The notes under the pieces are model-generated. The model was not told the origin of the DNA, made no database searches, and saw only the letters and a list, made by a program, of their open reading frames with translations. Of a stretch of DNA of 64,000 nucleotides, positions 26,211-64,000 are shown piece by piece (positions within the stretch are counted from its first letter, which is position 1; each line of letters starts with the position of its first letter). A program made the position numbers and the translations under genes. The stretch is from Eleginops maclovinus (lineage: Eukaryota; Chordata; Actinopteri; Perciformes; Eleginopidae). The stretch lies in NCBI RefSeq assembly GCF_036324505.1, contig NC_086352.1, positions 19,995,637 through 20,059,636 on the forward strand, read 5' to 3'.

Positions 26211-28655
26211 AATGGGAAGTGGGTGCGTAGGCTATCAGCAACATTGTCTGTATATTTGGTGAGTCACTGCACATCAAAAATATCCAGTTGAGAAAGCAAC
26301 CCCCATTGCACACATGCAGTTGTGATAGTCAGTGTGAACATGTGGTTATTTTTAGATTCAACATCTAATTGCTGCTCCAATGTTGCCGTATGTGGCCCTC
26401 GGTTTTATGCCTGCTCGATCCGTAGAAACAATGAGCAGCTTAAAATATATATATTTTTTGTGCTAAAAAAGATACAGCTTCCAGCCTTTGGACAGATGAG
26501 GCCTGCGTCTGTGTACGTCATCATAATTTCCAATCTGGAATTCTTGACTCTTTTTAACAGCCTGAATATTTGTTTGTACTGTACTGAGAGTACAGTAGAT
26601 TTTGACTTGTCCATTGCTGATACTACAGTACAATGTGTGCAGTACCTACACATCTTAGTTTTTTGTGTGTGCTAGTGAATGTCACAATAATAATAAACTT
26701 TCTTTAGATATTGAATCTGGATTAATTTTTCATGGAATACAGGTTGTCACAGCTGTAAAAACACCTGTGTATATTAAAATGATAATGGCTCTCGATCGTG
26801 TTAGCCATTTAGGTTTAGGGTCCTTGTTTTATTTATCCCGGATCAATGTCATCATATTTCTAGGACACTTGAAGAGAACACAGCCATCATGAATGTTATT
26901 AGAATCACTTGTAGTTTTTCTACTATGAAGAGTTGAAATATCCACTATGATTTTGGTTTTTAGGGTTGTTTAAAGGATGTAGAAATGGCAGAGTTATATT
27001 TGGTATTAGGTTAGAGAATGAAGGGTCATATTGCAAATAAAGCTACCTTAATTGACTTTTGGGAAAAACAAAATTGTCAAAACGCTACCCGAACTGTTTA
27101 ATCCTCCTATCTAGTTAATTTGTTTGCAAACAGTTACATCCATAAACATGATCATTTAGCTATTTACTCGTCTTTTAGATCTGCTTTGGTCTCCAGCTAC
27201 TCCTGAGAAAGTCATTATTCTGCTTGTTTGACTTTATACCATGCTAGAAATATAAGGTGGAGCAACTTAATTACAGATCAGATTCAGTCTATCATTTTCA
27301 GTGTGTTTGTCATTGTGATGTGGAAAATGCGAAAATCGAAATGTATTATTTTTTAGACATTTAACAAACTGGTTTTTATTTGATGAATTAGAAATATCAG
27401 ATTAATTACATTTACTGTATGAGTTCAAACCTTGAATTTTATTGGATGCTTTTTTCCTCTGGTCTATATAAGTTTCAAATACGGTGTCTGTGAGAGGACC
27501 ATTTTTGTGCCTGCACCTTTTTTCTCCTCACAATCGAGCATTAACAGTTATTCAAAATTAACTAAACCTTTGTTGCAGCAGTCCAATGGATAAGTATGTA
27601 GCATCTATTGAGTCTTGAATGAGAGGTGATTAGTCTGTCAGACACTGCTAGGTGAATGTCATTCAGCAGACCTTCAATTGTTGAGATATTTATAGCATCA
27701 CTTTTGTCCGAATAAAGCTTTGCTTGCCTGTGAGGTCATCTGGGTCAGCATATATATAGCCTTAATCACGGAGACTGGATCGCTGCGCAAATACAATTAC
27801 AAACACTGGGCTATTTCAGGCTTTCTCATTAGATTAGAAGTGTGTTATAAGGTGAAAATGAGCAGGTATAAAATTAAATAAAATGTGAATGAGTGAATCC
27901 ACAGGTTTGAGAGGCCACAGATTATATACTGTTCATACTGTGATGAAATTAATACAACAAAAGTAAGAAGTGAAGATTTTAAGTCATGAAATTATGCAGA
28001 TATGCTTACAACATGGTTTAATTCTTAAAGTATGTGTTAAATTAGATGAAATAAAAACCCAGAATTTATAAGCATTTTTCCTCTTATAGTTTTACAACTA
28101 TCTTTATGTAACATCTAAGATCTAAGATATAGCATCATATTTCAATCACCAGATGTGTATAACATGAATGAACAACAAAACAATGCAGTGTAAATAAACT
28201 GAGTATTTGGGCCAAGGTTAGACAAAAAGTTATTTTAAGAATAACGTTGAAATATAGTAGCTTTTTACTTTAAATATTATGCCTTAATTCTGAAACTCTT
28301 CAAATTGTTAGAACAACCCATGGCCCCACCGCTCTTTTCTAGTAAAAAGGCAAAAATGTTTAACAAATTAACAGTTCTATAGCAATAAAAAAGACAAACC
28401 TAAAACACAAGTCAACATCTTGTCCCAGGTACAGCCCTAAGCATTTAATATACATTACACATCTAGACTCATATAAAATGTCTTGTACTTTTGCTCTCAG
28501 GTCAGAACGTCTGACGTTTGATCAAATAACTAAAATATACATTCACTTTTGGACATTCACATAATAAACTCAGTGCCCTAAAAGCAACATTATTACATTG
28601 ATCCCTTTGACGGAGGCAGCGAGCAGGAGGCACAATATCATCAGGCTCATCCTAA
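26211..28655. other. Intergenic region between the Tc1 element and cdh16
   Basis: No gene, splice-linked frame or clear transposon is visible. The sequence is AT-rich with scattered short open frames. Its right end must hold the cdh16 3'UTR (minus strand). I could not identify a canonical AATAAA close to the stop codon. Confidence 0.6.
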
Positions 28656-51974
<23,319 letters not shown>

Positions 51975-52134
51975 GAGTCCTGCAGATGAAGCAGTTTCAG
52001 TGTTTCGCACCACATGGCCTCAGCCCAACAATCAACATAATGTTTGTCTTGTTACTGATTCACCACCATGGTTATCTTTCATACACACAGATTTTACTTG
52101 TCTAACTGCCTGCATTTAAATACATAACCATGTG

Positions 52135-52668
52135 CAGTGGCGGTTCTACATGGAATTACACCCCGGGCGAGATCCCCTCCGAGCCCCCCCCTCTGATGTG
52201 TGAATGATGATTAATGTAACTGAAAGACAAACTTACTTTTCAAGAATCAATCAATGCACACAATTCAGACAAACAAAAACGTGTAGGAATTATAGGCCTG
52301 TAATTATAATATTAATAATGAAATGTGCGTTATTTGGAAGAAAGTCGAGGTGTGACAGTGACATTGCTCTATACAGTGGATCCCCCATTCCCCCCTTGTC
52401 CGTTTCATTTAGGAGACCCAGGGGTGAACTGTCAACCGCAGCCGGGCCCTTTCCCCTTCTCACACAGCTTCTGTGCACCGCACCTTCTCAGCAAGCAGGG
52501 GGTCCTGCAGATGCAGGGGGCGCCAATTTGCCAATTCCCCACACAGTTTGATATGATAGATAGAAAACTGCTCCGCGGCCCAGATGACTTTTTTTTTTTA
52601 AATGTTAAGTGCTCGCTCGTGCCGCCCCGACGAAATGCCCGCTTCGCCCATGCCCAAAACCGCTACTG
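52135..52668. mobile_element. 534-bp hAT-type non-autonomous element
   Basis: The left end CAGTGGCGGTTCTACA and the inverted right end CAGTAGCGGTTTTGGG form short terminal inverted repeats. The direct repeat ACCATGTG flanks it exactly at 52127-52134 and 52669-52676. An 8-bp target duplication is diagnostic of hAT transposition. No transposase frame is present. It lies in the presumed 5'UTR intron of cdh16. Confidence 0.9.
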
Positions 52669-53046
52669 ACCATGTGTAAAGTTGCTTAAAGCAACATCTG
52701 AGGCCCCACTATCACAGTGTATAGAAGACCAATGAAGCCATGTTTGATTTGGGAAAAGCTTAAAATCAAGTTGGCTGCAAAAAGTATAATCTTATTGGAA
52801 AGCAACAAATAAGCAGCTGTTTCAGCAATACCAAATAACAGGCTATGGTGCAGTGTAACAGTAATGCCCTATATAATCAATTAATTTAAATTCAAACCTC
52901 TAAAGTACTAAAACACACTTTATATACAAGCTGTAGCACATCAGCAGCAGGAGATCACAAAGATTACAGTAACGAAACATGAGTTAACTATTACATTAAA
53001 GCATTAAATTATGATCCTATTTGAAACAAAAGATGTTGTGCCTTAC

Positions 53047-53290
53047 CTTCTCCAAGCGATGTGTGTGTTCCTTCTGAGAAGTGTGAGAGGAGTTTAAATT
53101 GGGTGGAAAAACTGCGTACTTGTACTCCTTTGGTGGATTAATGGTTAACATCTTCAGAAAAACATGCTTAACTACCTTGTTTCCTTCCTGTAAAACCAAT
53201 GACCAGTGAGGCTCCATTCCACTGATACCATCAAATAAATATTCATGAGGATGTAAATCACCTGAACAACTTATCCTTCTCTTCTGATGC
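53047..53290 (-). other. Probable 5'UTR exon of cdh16
   Basis: The minus-strand text reads CGCTTGGAGAAG followed by GTAAGG, a good donor with its boundary at 53047. The first coding exon has an acceptor CTGCAG just upstream of its ATG (boundary at 51978/51979). Together they imply a 1.07-kb intron in the 5'UTR. The right limit (53190-53290) is uncertain. A 91-codon open frame over this exon has no recognisable domain and I treat it as chance. Confidence 0.5.
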
Positions 53291-53863
53291 ATTCTGCTTA
53301 AACATTGTTTTTGGAACCAACGACAGAGAAGATTTCATCTTTTTAATTTTGTTTTATTAAAAAAGAAAATCAAGGTAAACAAAGAATTTCCAAAACAACG
53401 TCATGGTTCACAGGACAAATATAACTTATTGCTTTACTTAAACATTCACAACATGAATTCAATCTTATGGAACAACAAAACAACTGATATTCTTTTCATA
53501 TCTTTGACTAGTCCTCAGTCACTTGGCTGAGGCACGAACCTGCGTACCTCTTTTCAAGTATATATATGACTCCAGATGACGAAGTACTGTACTCTTAGGA
53601 AAATGAGATGTATGTTGCATTCAGCATCATTCCTGTTATATACATCAATTCCCTCGAATAAAGCTGCACAACAACCCACCAGAAAGGCAATTCTTGCAAC
53701 TCATTAGAAGATAAAAAACCTTTTGGGATTTCTCATTCAAACACATATTAGGACAGCCACATGTTTAAGGCAGACAACAATAATGATATAAAACTAAATA
53801 AATGTTTGCAAAGCTCCATGCAGGTTATTACCACAATCATGATATGACTTGAATGTCGTCATT
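53291..53863. other. Short spacer between cdh16 and rrad
   Basis: This spacer should hold the cdh16 promoter (minus strand) and the end of the rrad transcript. It is AT-rich. I see no clear TATA element or coding sequence. Confidence 0.5.
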
Positions 53864-53869
53864 TTTATT
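53864..53869 (-). terminator. Candidate polyadenylation signal of rrad
   Basis: TTTATT on the plus strand, i.e. AATAAA on the rrad strand, about 145 nt past the rrad stop codon. Confidence 0.5.
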
Positions 53870-54013
53870 ATTTAAGTCCTCTTTTGCTTGGTGTCTAAAA
53901 ATAAAAATATATTTCTGTACAGCTCTATTAGTCCTTTAGGGTTAGTGTTGAAACACACACAGCGTCTGGTCTTCAGAGGCCAAAGAAAAATGTCTGTCAG
54001 TCCCATGTGTTCC

Positions 54014-56078
<2,065 letters not shown>

Positions 56079-56374
56079 TTTGCTTGCCGAAGATCTGTTG
56101 ACAGATGTGGCATGCGTAAATGTCTGCTCATGTGTTTATTCACATTTAAATATAACTCAAGGACACGTGTAAAAGTCTAGATCGTGAAAAAAATAATGAT
56201 TCAATATCATTGTATTTTATGGTACAAAATGAAATAGGCTGAGCCTATAATTAAACAAATGTCTTTGTTTTCTGAAATCTCAACCTGACCTGACCACATG
56301 TTCAACACTAGTCCCCACAAAAACACATAATACAACTAAAGCTTAACAATTGTCACCATATTAAAGACACTTAC

Positions 56375-56465
56375 CCGGTGGTGGGAATAAAATTCAGGGA
56401 AGGGAATCCAATAATCCTTTGTTTCAAGGGTTGTTGTAGCCGAAAAATCGGTTTTGTTTGAGTCT
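56375..56465 (-). other. Probable noncoding first exon of rrad
   Basis: The minus-strand text has a donor GTAAGT with its boundary at 56375. The first coding exon has an acceptor CAACAG just before its 16-nt leader (boundary 56094/56095). A TATA box about 25-30 nt upstream of about 56465 places the start of transcription. The right limit is inferred. Confidence 0.6.
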
Positions 56466-56486
56466 GATCACAGTCGCTGCTCAGGA

Positions 56487-56514
56487 TATTTATATAGGAC
56501 TGGGAGTGACGTCG
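56487..56514 (-). promoter_or_regulatory. rrad core promoter: TATA box and CRE-like site
   Basis: On the minus strand TATATAAATA (plus 56487-56496) lies just upstream of the inferred first exon. A CRE-like TGACGTCG (plus strand, 56507-56514) lies about 10 bp further upstream. TATA-driven and cAMP/stress-responsive control would suit an inducible gene, but this is inference from motifs. Confidence 0.6.
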
Positions 56515-59160
56515 GCAGGGATTCGCCCCAGAAAATCACGTCTCTGCTTATTATAGTGGTGCGTAACAGCACCATCATAAAGAGGAGGGGTGTATGACTG
56601 TAAGAGCTGAGGAATCTCCCTTCCGTATCGCCAAATGGAGAGCTACCTCTGCGGGGGCGGCCAGAAACGAATCCTTGAAGAGGGGAAGCCCACTTAAAGC
56701 TAGAGTGATATAAATATTTATTGTTAATTTATAAGATACATTGAGAGACAGTGAAAGGATATCCACATGATGCTAATGATGTTAATGTGTAAAAGTGCTT
56801 AATGCAGAGACAAGGGGAACGCTTTTATGAAATTCTGATGGCTTGCCTTGTTGAAAATGATCAGAACTCCATTGTCGCTGCAAGGTTGAGGTCAATACAA
56901 TTAACTCATATATTGGAAACGTTATTATTATACGAAGGAGTTGCACACATTATGAAGGTGTATCACGTGAAATATTTCGTGTTATTTCCATAGTCTGTTG
57001 CTGCTCTTGACTAACATGACATTTGAATTTATTATTGCATGTGCAGAAAAAGGAATACTTGGGTTTGGCAGTCAAAATGAAACAGACGTTGGCATGCATT
57101 TCTCAATCAGTCCCTATCTTTCCATCCACCTTGCTGTTTGAAAAAGAAAAAAGAAAAGGCTGCAGCCACACAACCATCATTTATTGCACTTCCCGATGTT
57201 ATTTTTCACAGCTGAAGGGTCTGACCTATACCAATAATGTATGGTTTTACTGATCCATCCATGCATAAATTGAAAATACCAAGGCTGTTTGATACACCAA
57301 TAGGAGCAGATCTTCGTATATGTTCAAAAGGGGCTCAGGTAAATTCAGATCCGAATTCCATTGCATATTTATTTTTAATCTTGCACCTGAGATCTTTTAT
57401 ATATATATTTTCGCACACAATGAATTTTATTTTCCAGTTTAGGTCTCACTGCATGGTGTGCTGGTGCCCCCTTGTGGCTTCAGGTCTCACATTACAGATG
57501 AACCTTTAAACTCATTGCGTGGGTGTGTCCAACAATGTATTTTCTTTGTAAGAAACGTGAATGGATAAACAATACAAACTATAAACATTTGTGGTATGTG
57601 TCATAGTTGTATTGATGTTTGCATTTTTATCTTGTTATCACAGTTTATATATACAATAGCTTGTACATTTTTTTATGTGATGGGTTAGGCCTATACAAGC
57701 TGAAAGCGTACACATTCAGCTGCAGTAAATAGGCTTAATCTGTCCATTAAAGGTCATTATGTCATCATAAATGGCCATTACAATTACAGTGAAGTGAATA
57801 TGTACATTATAGCCGGACCAAGTTCATACCTTAAGAATAGCATTTTGGTCATGGAAGCTCTAATTTCCAGTCATAGTATTATTGTATGTATTTAAGTTAT
57901 GGATGTTAGTACAGTTATTAAAGTAATAACAAGTGGTTCAAATTGTCTTTAATAGCAAGAAGCTTTTTGTGTAAATCTGCAGTAAATAATACATTTGCAG
58001 GCAGTGCCAGAGGTATTCAGCATTAGTATTTGTGTACCAGATCATGGTTGATTTGTTCTTATACTGTACTAAGAAATCCTAGCAAGACCTTTCCAAATGT
58101 GTCATAGATCATAAATACTTTATATTATTATAGGGAAATGGAGAGCTGAAGAATGTTGAGTAATGAGTGAAACTACTTTCTTATTTGCATAACAAAAATG
58201 CGATATCAAGACACTTAATATCTACATGTCTTACTATTTCTATTGAGACCTTTTTGTTTACTATTCCCTGTATACTAAATCTGTATTTTGTTCTTTTGTT
58301 TGATTTTAAATACAAGAAGAAGACAAGAAATTGTAGCTGACTAATTGTTCCTCTGACAAGAAAAATATTGTATGAGGTTTTAAAGAAAGTAAGTGTGATT
58401 TAATAGTGCAGAACCTAATACTCTTTTTTAAGAAGGGATCGTTCGGGCAATCTTTTCAGTGTTAAATTTAAATGTCGATTCTTAGCGCAAATGAATCAAA
58501 TAAAACCATTGGATTTTTTCAATACCTCTCATATCATTTGTCCTTTTTGTCCAGTGTGATAAAATTGTGCATTACTTTGGATTAATTATGTCACATAATT
58601 TGAAATCAATTAAATAAATAATTCAATAGTTTCTTTATATTTATTATAAAGATGTTCATATAAAATAGAACCACTAAATTCCAAGGAAATATGTGTTCTA
58701 CATTTCCAGGGTTGTTATACAGTGCTGCATTGATTTGTATTTATTATTTTCAAGATTTTTTTGGGCAACCAGTGCCTTTATTATAGAGAGAGATGGAAAA
58801 AATGCGGAGACAGAGGGGATGACGCGCGGCAAAGGGTCTCAGGCTGGTTTCGAACCTGGGTCCACCGCATGGGAATCAAATTATGATTTTTAAATAAAAA
58901 AACCCAGCAGCATTTGATAACAATATTTGTTTAAAATAGAGGAAGGCATTCAATCTAATTCAAAGAGGCGTGTCTTATCCGTCCAGTGTAGTTGCATAGA
59001 TGAGGACACATTGTATCAAAACGATTGAAAAGTTCCAATAGATTTAAAAAAATAATATAATAAATGTTATAAAACGTAAACAAATGTCAAGTAACTGTCT
59101 ATTGTCGTGATCGCACTATGCGTTAATGTAAATTATTCATCTTCAATGAAAATAATAAAA
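56515..59160. other. Intergenic region between rrad and atp5mc3
   Basis: A 2.6-kb spacer between divergent genes. It is mostly AT-rich and includes a degraded SINE near 58.74-58.88 kb. Short open frames (for example 57237-57509) show no protein signature. Confidence 0.6.
58745..58875 (-). mobile_element. Truncated tRNA-derived SINE
   Basis: In minus orientation there is a box B-like GGTTCGAAACC. The body gacgcgcggcaaagggtctc (plus text) and an AGAGAGAGATGG stretch follow, then the tail motif that reads TGCCTTTATTATAG on the plus strand. This matches a SINE type common in percomorph genomes. The tRNA-like head is cut off before box A. Limits are approximate. Confidence 0.65.
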
Positions 59161-59165
59161 ACGTC

Positions 59166-59211
59166 AGGAAACCGGATATCAACCCCCTTGACGTGATATT
59201 GCGCATGCGCA
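59166..59211 (+). promoter_or_regulatory. atp5mc3 promoter: NRF-1 site, ETS-like and CRE-like motifs
   Basis: TGCGCATGCGCA at 59200-59211 is a full palindromic NRF-1 motif. Upstream are AGGAAACCGGAT (about 59165-59176, ETS/GABP-like) and TGACGTGA (59189-59196, CRE-like). They lie just upstream of the inferred noncoding exon, which ends at 59245. NRF-1 plus ETS control is typical of nuclear genes for oxidative phosphorylation. Confidence 0.75.
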
Positions 59212-59245
59212 CCTCTCTCGTGTGTTCGACCTCTGCTACAGACGG
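59212..59245 (+). other. Probable noncoding first exon of atp5mc3
   Basis: The sequence CTCTGCTACAGACGG is followed by donor GTGAGC at 59246. The next exon begins at 59557 after TTTCCTACAG. The left limit is inferred from the promoter motifs. Confidence 0.6.
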
Positions 59246-59614
59246 GTGAGCGCTAACCTCTTCAGTCACGAACTGTGTGAGTTTAACATTTAATCGTGTT
59301 GCTTCTTTGTAACTCTGTGTTTTTTTTCCGCTATATTAATTACAGCAATGCTTGGCTCGTAGGATTTAACAACTAGCTTGTTTTCAAAGACTTTTCTCGG
59401 GTTTGCAGCTAATAGTGACCTTACTTGTATGTGTCCACGTATCTTCGCACACTGTGTACTTTCTTATTTAAACAACTAGTTACACAGTCAACCAACTCAA
59501 ACTGCTCATTTGTGTTAATTAATGCATTTCTTTCTTTCATGTTTGGTTTCCTACAGACAGCTGACCCTGAATCAACGCCAGCTCCATAGCTTGACCTGAC
59601 TACTGCTCATCATA

Positions 59615-61633
<2,019 letters not shown>

Positions 61634-61845
61634 AGCAGTTAAGCATTTACTACAAAGGGATACAACATAATGTTAATAACAATTAGCAACTTGAGTTGCC
61701 CTTGAACGGTACAATAATGTCAGCTTATTGTGTTGCCCATTCTTGTTCATTGGTGCTTCTTAAGATTGTGAACTCACTGATGTAAGAAACTCTGGCAAAA
61801 CAAAATCATTTTAAATGGTGGGTTTTGCCATGATATTGTATATTT

Positions 61846-61851
61846 AATAAA
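61846..61851 (+). terminator. Polyadenylation signal of atp5mc3
   Basis: AATAAA 213 nt after the stop codon, in a 3'UTR without other canonical signals before it. Confidence 0.7.
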
Positions 61852-62250
61852 AAATGTTTTTGTTAAACATTCTACCAACAACAGAAGTAAAATCTTTCAT
61901 TCCTCATGTGTGATTGTGGATTTGTAAATGGTAGTGGGGTTATGTGTGCATGTTTTTTAAAGTTCAAAGTGGCTCTGTTTTTCTCCTGCTAACTCTAAAA
62001 TCTCCAAAATAATTCAAAACTTAAACAGTTTCGCAGCTTCAATGCAGCCTTTCCCTCAACCGTCCTGGTTTATTTAGCCCATTACATGGCTTAAGTTTTA
62101 AGATCACCTCTGGTTTGCCATTCTTAGCTGGCTGTTGAAAGCTGAAGTACAACAAACATGATTATCAAAAATATAATTAATCTGACTATTAACAAGCCCT
62201 TACCTAGACCATAGAATTGAACAAGTTGACATTACAAAATTAAATCAATC
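61852..62250. other. Intergenic sequence downstream of atp5mc3
   Basis: About 400 bp with no gene or repeat recognised, ending at the target-site duplication of the LINE derivative. Confidence 0.6.
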
Positions 62251-62262
62251 AATCACTTTGAC

Positions 62263-62852
62263 CCTTTCCGAGAACCAGCACCTTATCGTGGTGGAGAGGT
62301 TTGTGTGCCCCGATGAACCTGGGGGCTGTGTTGTCTGGAACCTTGTGTTCCTGGTAGGGTCTCCCATGGCAAATTGGTCTCAGGTAAGGGGCCAGACTAA
62401 GATTGGTTCAAAAAGACTTCATGAATGAACATAATTGGAAGCGAGGATACCCGGCCCGGAGGAAGCCCGGGGTCCCCTTCTGGAGCCAGGCCCAGAAGGA
62501 GGACTCGTCAGCGAGCGTCTGGTGGCCGGGCTTGCCACGGAGCCCGGCCGGGCACAGCCCGAAAAAGCAACGTGGGCAACACCTCCGCTTCTCCGTCCCG
62601 CGGGCCCACCACCTACGGGAAACAACGATGGGGTCGGGTGCGCTGCCAGAAGGGTGGCAGTGAAAGCAGAGGGTCTCGACGGACCAGACTCAGGCGACAG
62701 AAGTTGGCTTTGGGGACGTGGAATGTCACCTCTCTGGGGGGGAAGGAGCCGGAGCTTGTGCGGGAGGTGGAGCCAGTCATTGGGGCTCTCTGCTGGAGCT
62801 GTTACCTCCGCGACCCTGACGGAAAAGCGGGAGAAGATGGATGGATGGATGG
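62263..62852 (+). mobile_element. Internally deleted LINE derivative with exact 12-bp target duplication
   Basis: The 590-bp unit starts CCTTTCCGAGAACCAGCACC and ends in a short (GATG)n tail (62836-62852). The direct repeat AATCACTTTGAC flanks it exactly at 62251-62262 and 62853-62864. The plus frame from 62425 encodes the beginning of an apurinic-type endonuclease (LGTWNVTSLGGKEPELVREVE). It then jumps near 62772 to sequence that looks like the 3' end of the same kind of element. Thus 5' and 3' ends are kept while nearly all of the endonuclease and all of the reverse transcriptase are gone. It is non-autonomous; the parent clade is not fixed. Confidence 0.85.
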
Positions 62853-62864
62853 AATCACTTTGAC

Positions 62865-64000
62865 TTCCTTGCATCAACTTAATAGAAAAATAAAATAATG
62901 TTCTGTCACTTGTCTAGCAATGGGTTCAGGTTTCCAGTACTGTCTGCTATGTCCAGAATAACTATAAAGTGTTTGCCAAGAGACTTGGCGATCGTTTGAA
63001 TCCAATACTTCCAGCACGACATTAAGCTATGTCATGTCTAGAACAGAAGTTAGGCATACTCAGAGGTGGTTGATGTACTCAGATCTTGTAGTTAAGTACA
63101 ATAAGAACCACCAGTGTAGGAATACTGTTACAATTAAAATGTTATTCAAGTAAAGCCAGTACTACCATCAAAATATACCAAAAGTACCCATTTTGCAGAG
63201 TGTCCCAGTTAAGAATAATGCATAATATACTTTATGTTTTGATAATGATTGATGCATTAATGTGTTTATTGAAGCTGGTAAAGGTGAAGCTAGTTTTAAT
63301 AAAATTGTACGCTGTAAAAAGAGAAAGTCAGTCGTCTGCAAGGCGGAACTAAAGACAGAGTCAGAGTTGAGGGAGGACGGATTTGAGTAACGTACGATGT
63401 TAGAGATTATGGTAGAAAGTCAAGTTATAATGAATATATTTCGACATGTCAGTTAGAGATTTAAACAACTAAACAGATGTATAATTATATGCTCTCAAGA
63501 CATGTGTTTTTACTGACTATATGCCGAAAACCTCGGAGGATATCGCCGACTGCTCGGCGCTGTGTGAACTGTCACACCGGTCCTGAAGCTGATGTACAGC
63601 TGAGAGAGCAAAAAGGACCAAACAAAAACCAGGTGAACAAACAAGAGGAGATGTTAATTTTTGGATGGAAAGCTCGGGCAACATCATTTGAAAAGAAATG
63701 TTGTCTTCTTGACTGTCTTAGATTTTCCGCCATCTTCTACCACAGCCCACTGTCTATTAAATGACACATTTGACATCTAAGCTACTTTACTTTAGATCTC
63801 CATTTGTACTTGGTCAGTAAAAGTTTTGGCTTGAATTGTACCTTGGTAAACCCCTGTAGTTAATGAAGGCTTGGTCAAATGTGTTTCATAAGGGGGAAGT
63901 CATTTATTTGTTTGCCCAGTAGATGAAGTAGTAGGCTATGTGTAACTCAACAATAACTGATCAAGAATTTGGATGATATAGGGCTTAAGCACAGTATTAA
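62865..64000. other. Right-end intergenic sequence
   Basis: No gene recognised. A dispersed AAGTA-type repeat fragment lies at about 63069-63225. The 95-codon frame at 63477-63764 has no domain and no splice support. Confidence 0.55.
63069..63225. repeat. Dispersed AAGTA-rich teleost repeat fragment
   Basis: The order of motifs gatgtactcagatcttgtag, accagtgtaggaatactgtt, catcaaaatataccaaaagt and acccattttgcagagtgtcc matches a short non-autonomous repeat I know from many teleost genomes. The copy is degraded and its ends are unclear. Confidence 0.55.

Noticed and set aside
53017..53292. 91-codon minus-strand frame as a separate gene or as coding exon of cdh16
   Set aside because: The composition is not protein-like, the downstream exon has its own signal-peptide start, and the donor at 53047 fits a 5'UTR exon better.
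62419..62877. 152-codon minus-strand frame and three overlapping plus frames in GC-rich DNA
   Set aside because: They are open because the LINE leader is GC-rich. Only the plus frame with the endonuclease start has a recognisable protein signature.

Overview
The window is nuclear DNA of a ray-finned (teleost, probably percomorph) fish. The genes are spliced with GT/AG introns and encode vertebrate proteins. Very long CA/TG microsatellites, Tc1/mariner and hAT elements, fish-type non-LTR elements and tRNA-derived SINEs are scattered through it. No prokaryotic or organellar sequence is apparent.

Five protein-coding genes can be read exon by exon, and all five reading frames close without a break. 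From left to right they are: nae1 (minus strand, 65-4842, 20 exons), the regulatory half of the NEDD8-activating enzyme; ca7 (plus strand, 6358-11597, 7 exons), cytosolic carbonic anhydrase VII; cdh16 (minus strand, 28656-51974, 17 coding exons plus a probable 5'UTR exon), a 7-repeat kidney-type cadherin; rrad (minus strand, 54014-56078, 4 coding exons plus a 5'UTR exon), an RGK-family GTPase that restrains L-type calcium channels; and an atp5mc gene, most like atp5mc3 (plus strand, 59615-61633), the c-subunit of mitochondrial ATP synthase with its import presequence.

The order and orientation nae1(-) ca7(+) cdh16(-) rrad(-) matches the human 16q22 block NAE1-CA7-PDP2-CDH16-RRAD as I know it, except that no pdp2 coding sequence is seen between ca7 and cdh16. 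The atp5mc gene on the right flank is not part of that human block, so a synteny breakpoint lies between rrad and it. The genes are not an operon and have separate functions; their grouping reflects ancestral linkage.

The spaces between genes hold a 13-kb tract without recognisable genes (11.6-24.6 kb) and a range of transposons. These include a Tc1-like element with near-perfect terminal inverted repeats and a 340-codon transposase frame broken by one stop codon (24604-26208), a small TA-flanked MITE (23709-23943), and a hAT-type MITE with an exact 8-bp target duplication (52135-52668). There is also a decayed LINE in a cdh16 intron (33.8-35.4 kb), a tRNA SINE with an exact 16-bp target duplication (42202-42382), two degraded SINEs, and an internally deleted LINE derivative with an exact 12-bp target duplication (62263-62852). 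I found no evidence of an undescribed enzymatic or defence system. The most notable non-genic signals are two perfect inverted repeats (21472-21515 and 60982-61016), the deleted LINE derivative, and a 102-bp CA repeat beside the first coding splice donor of rrad.
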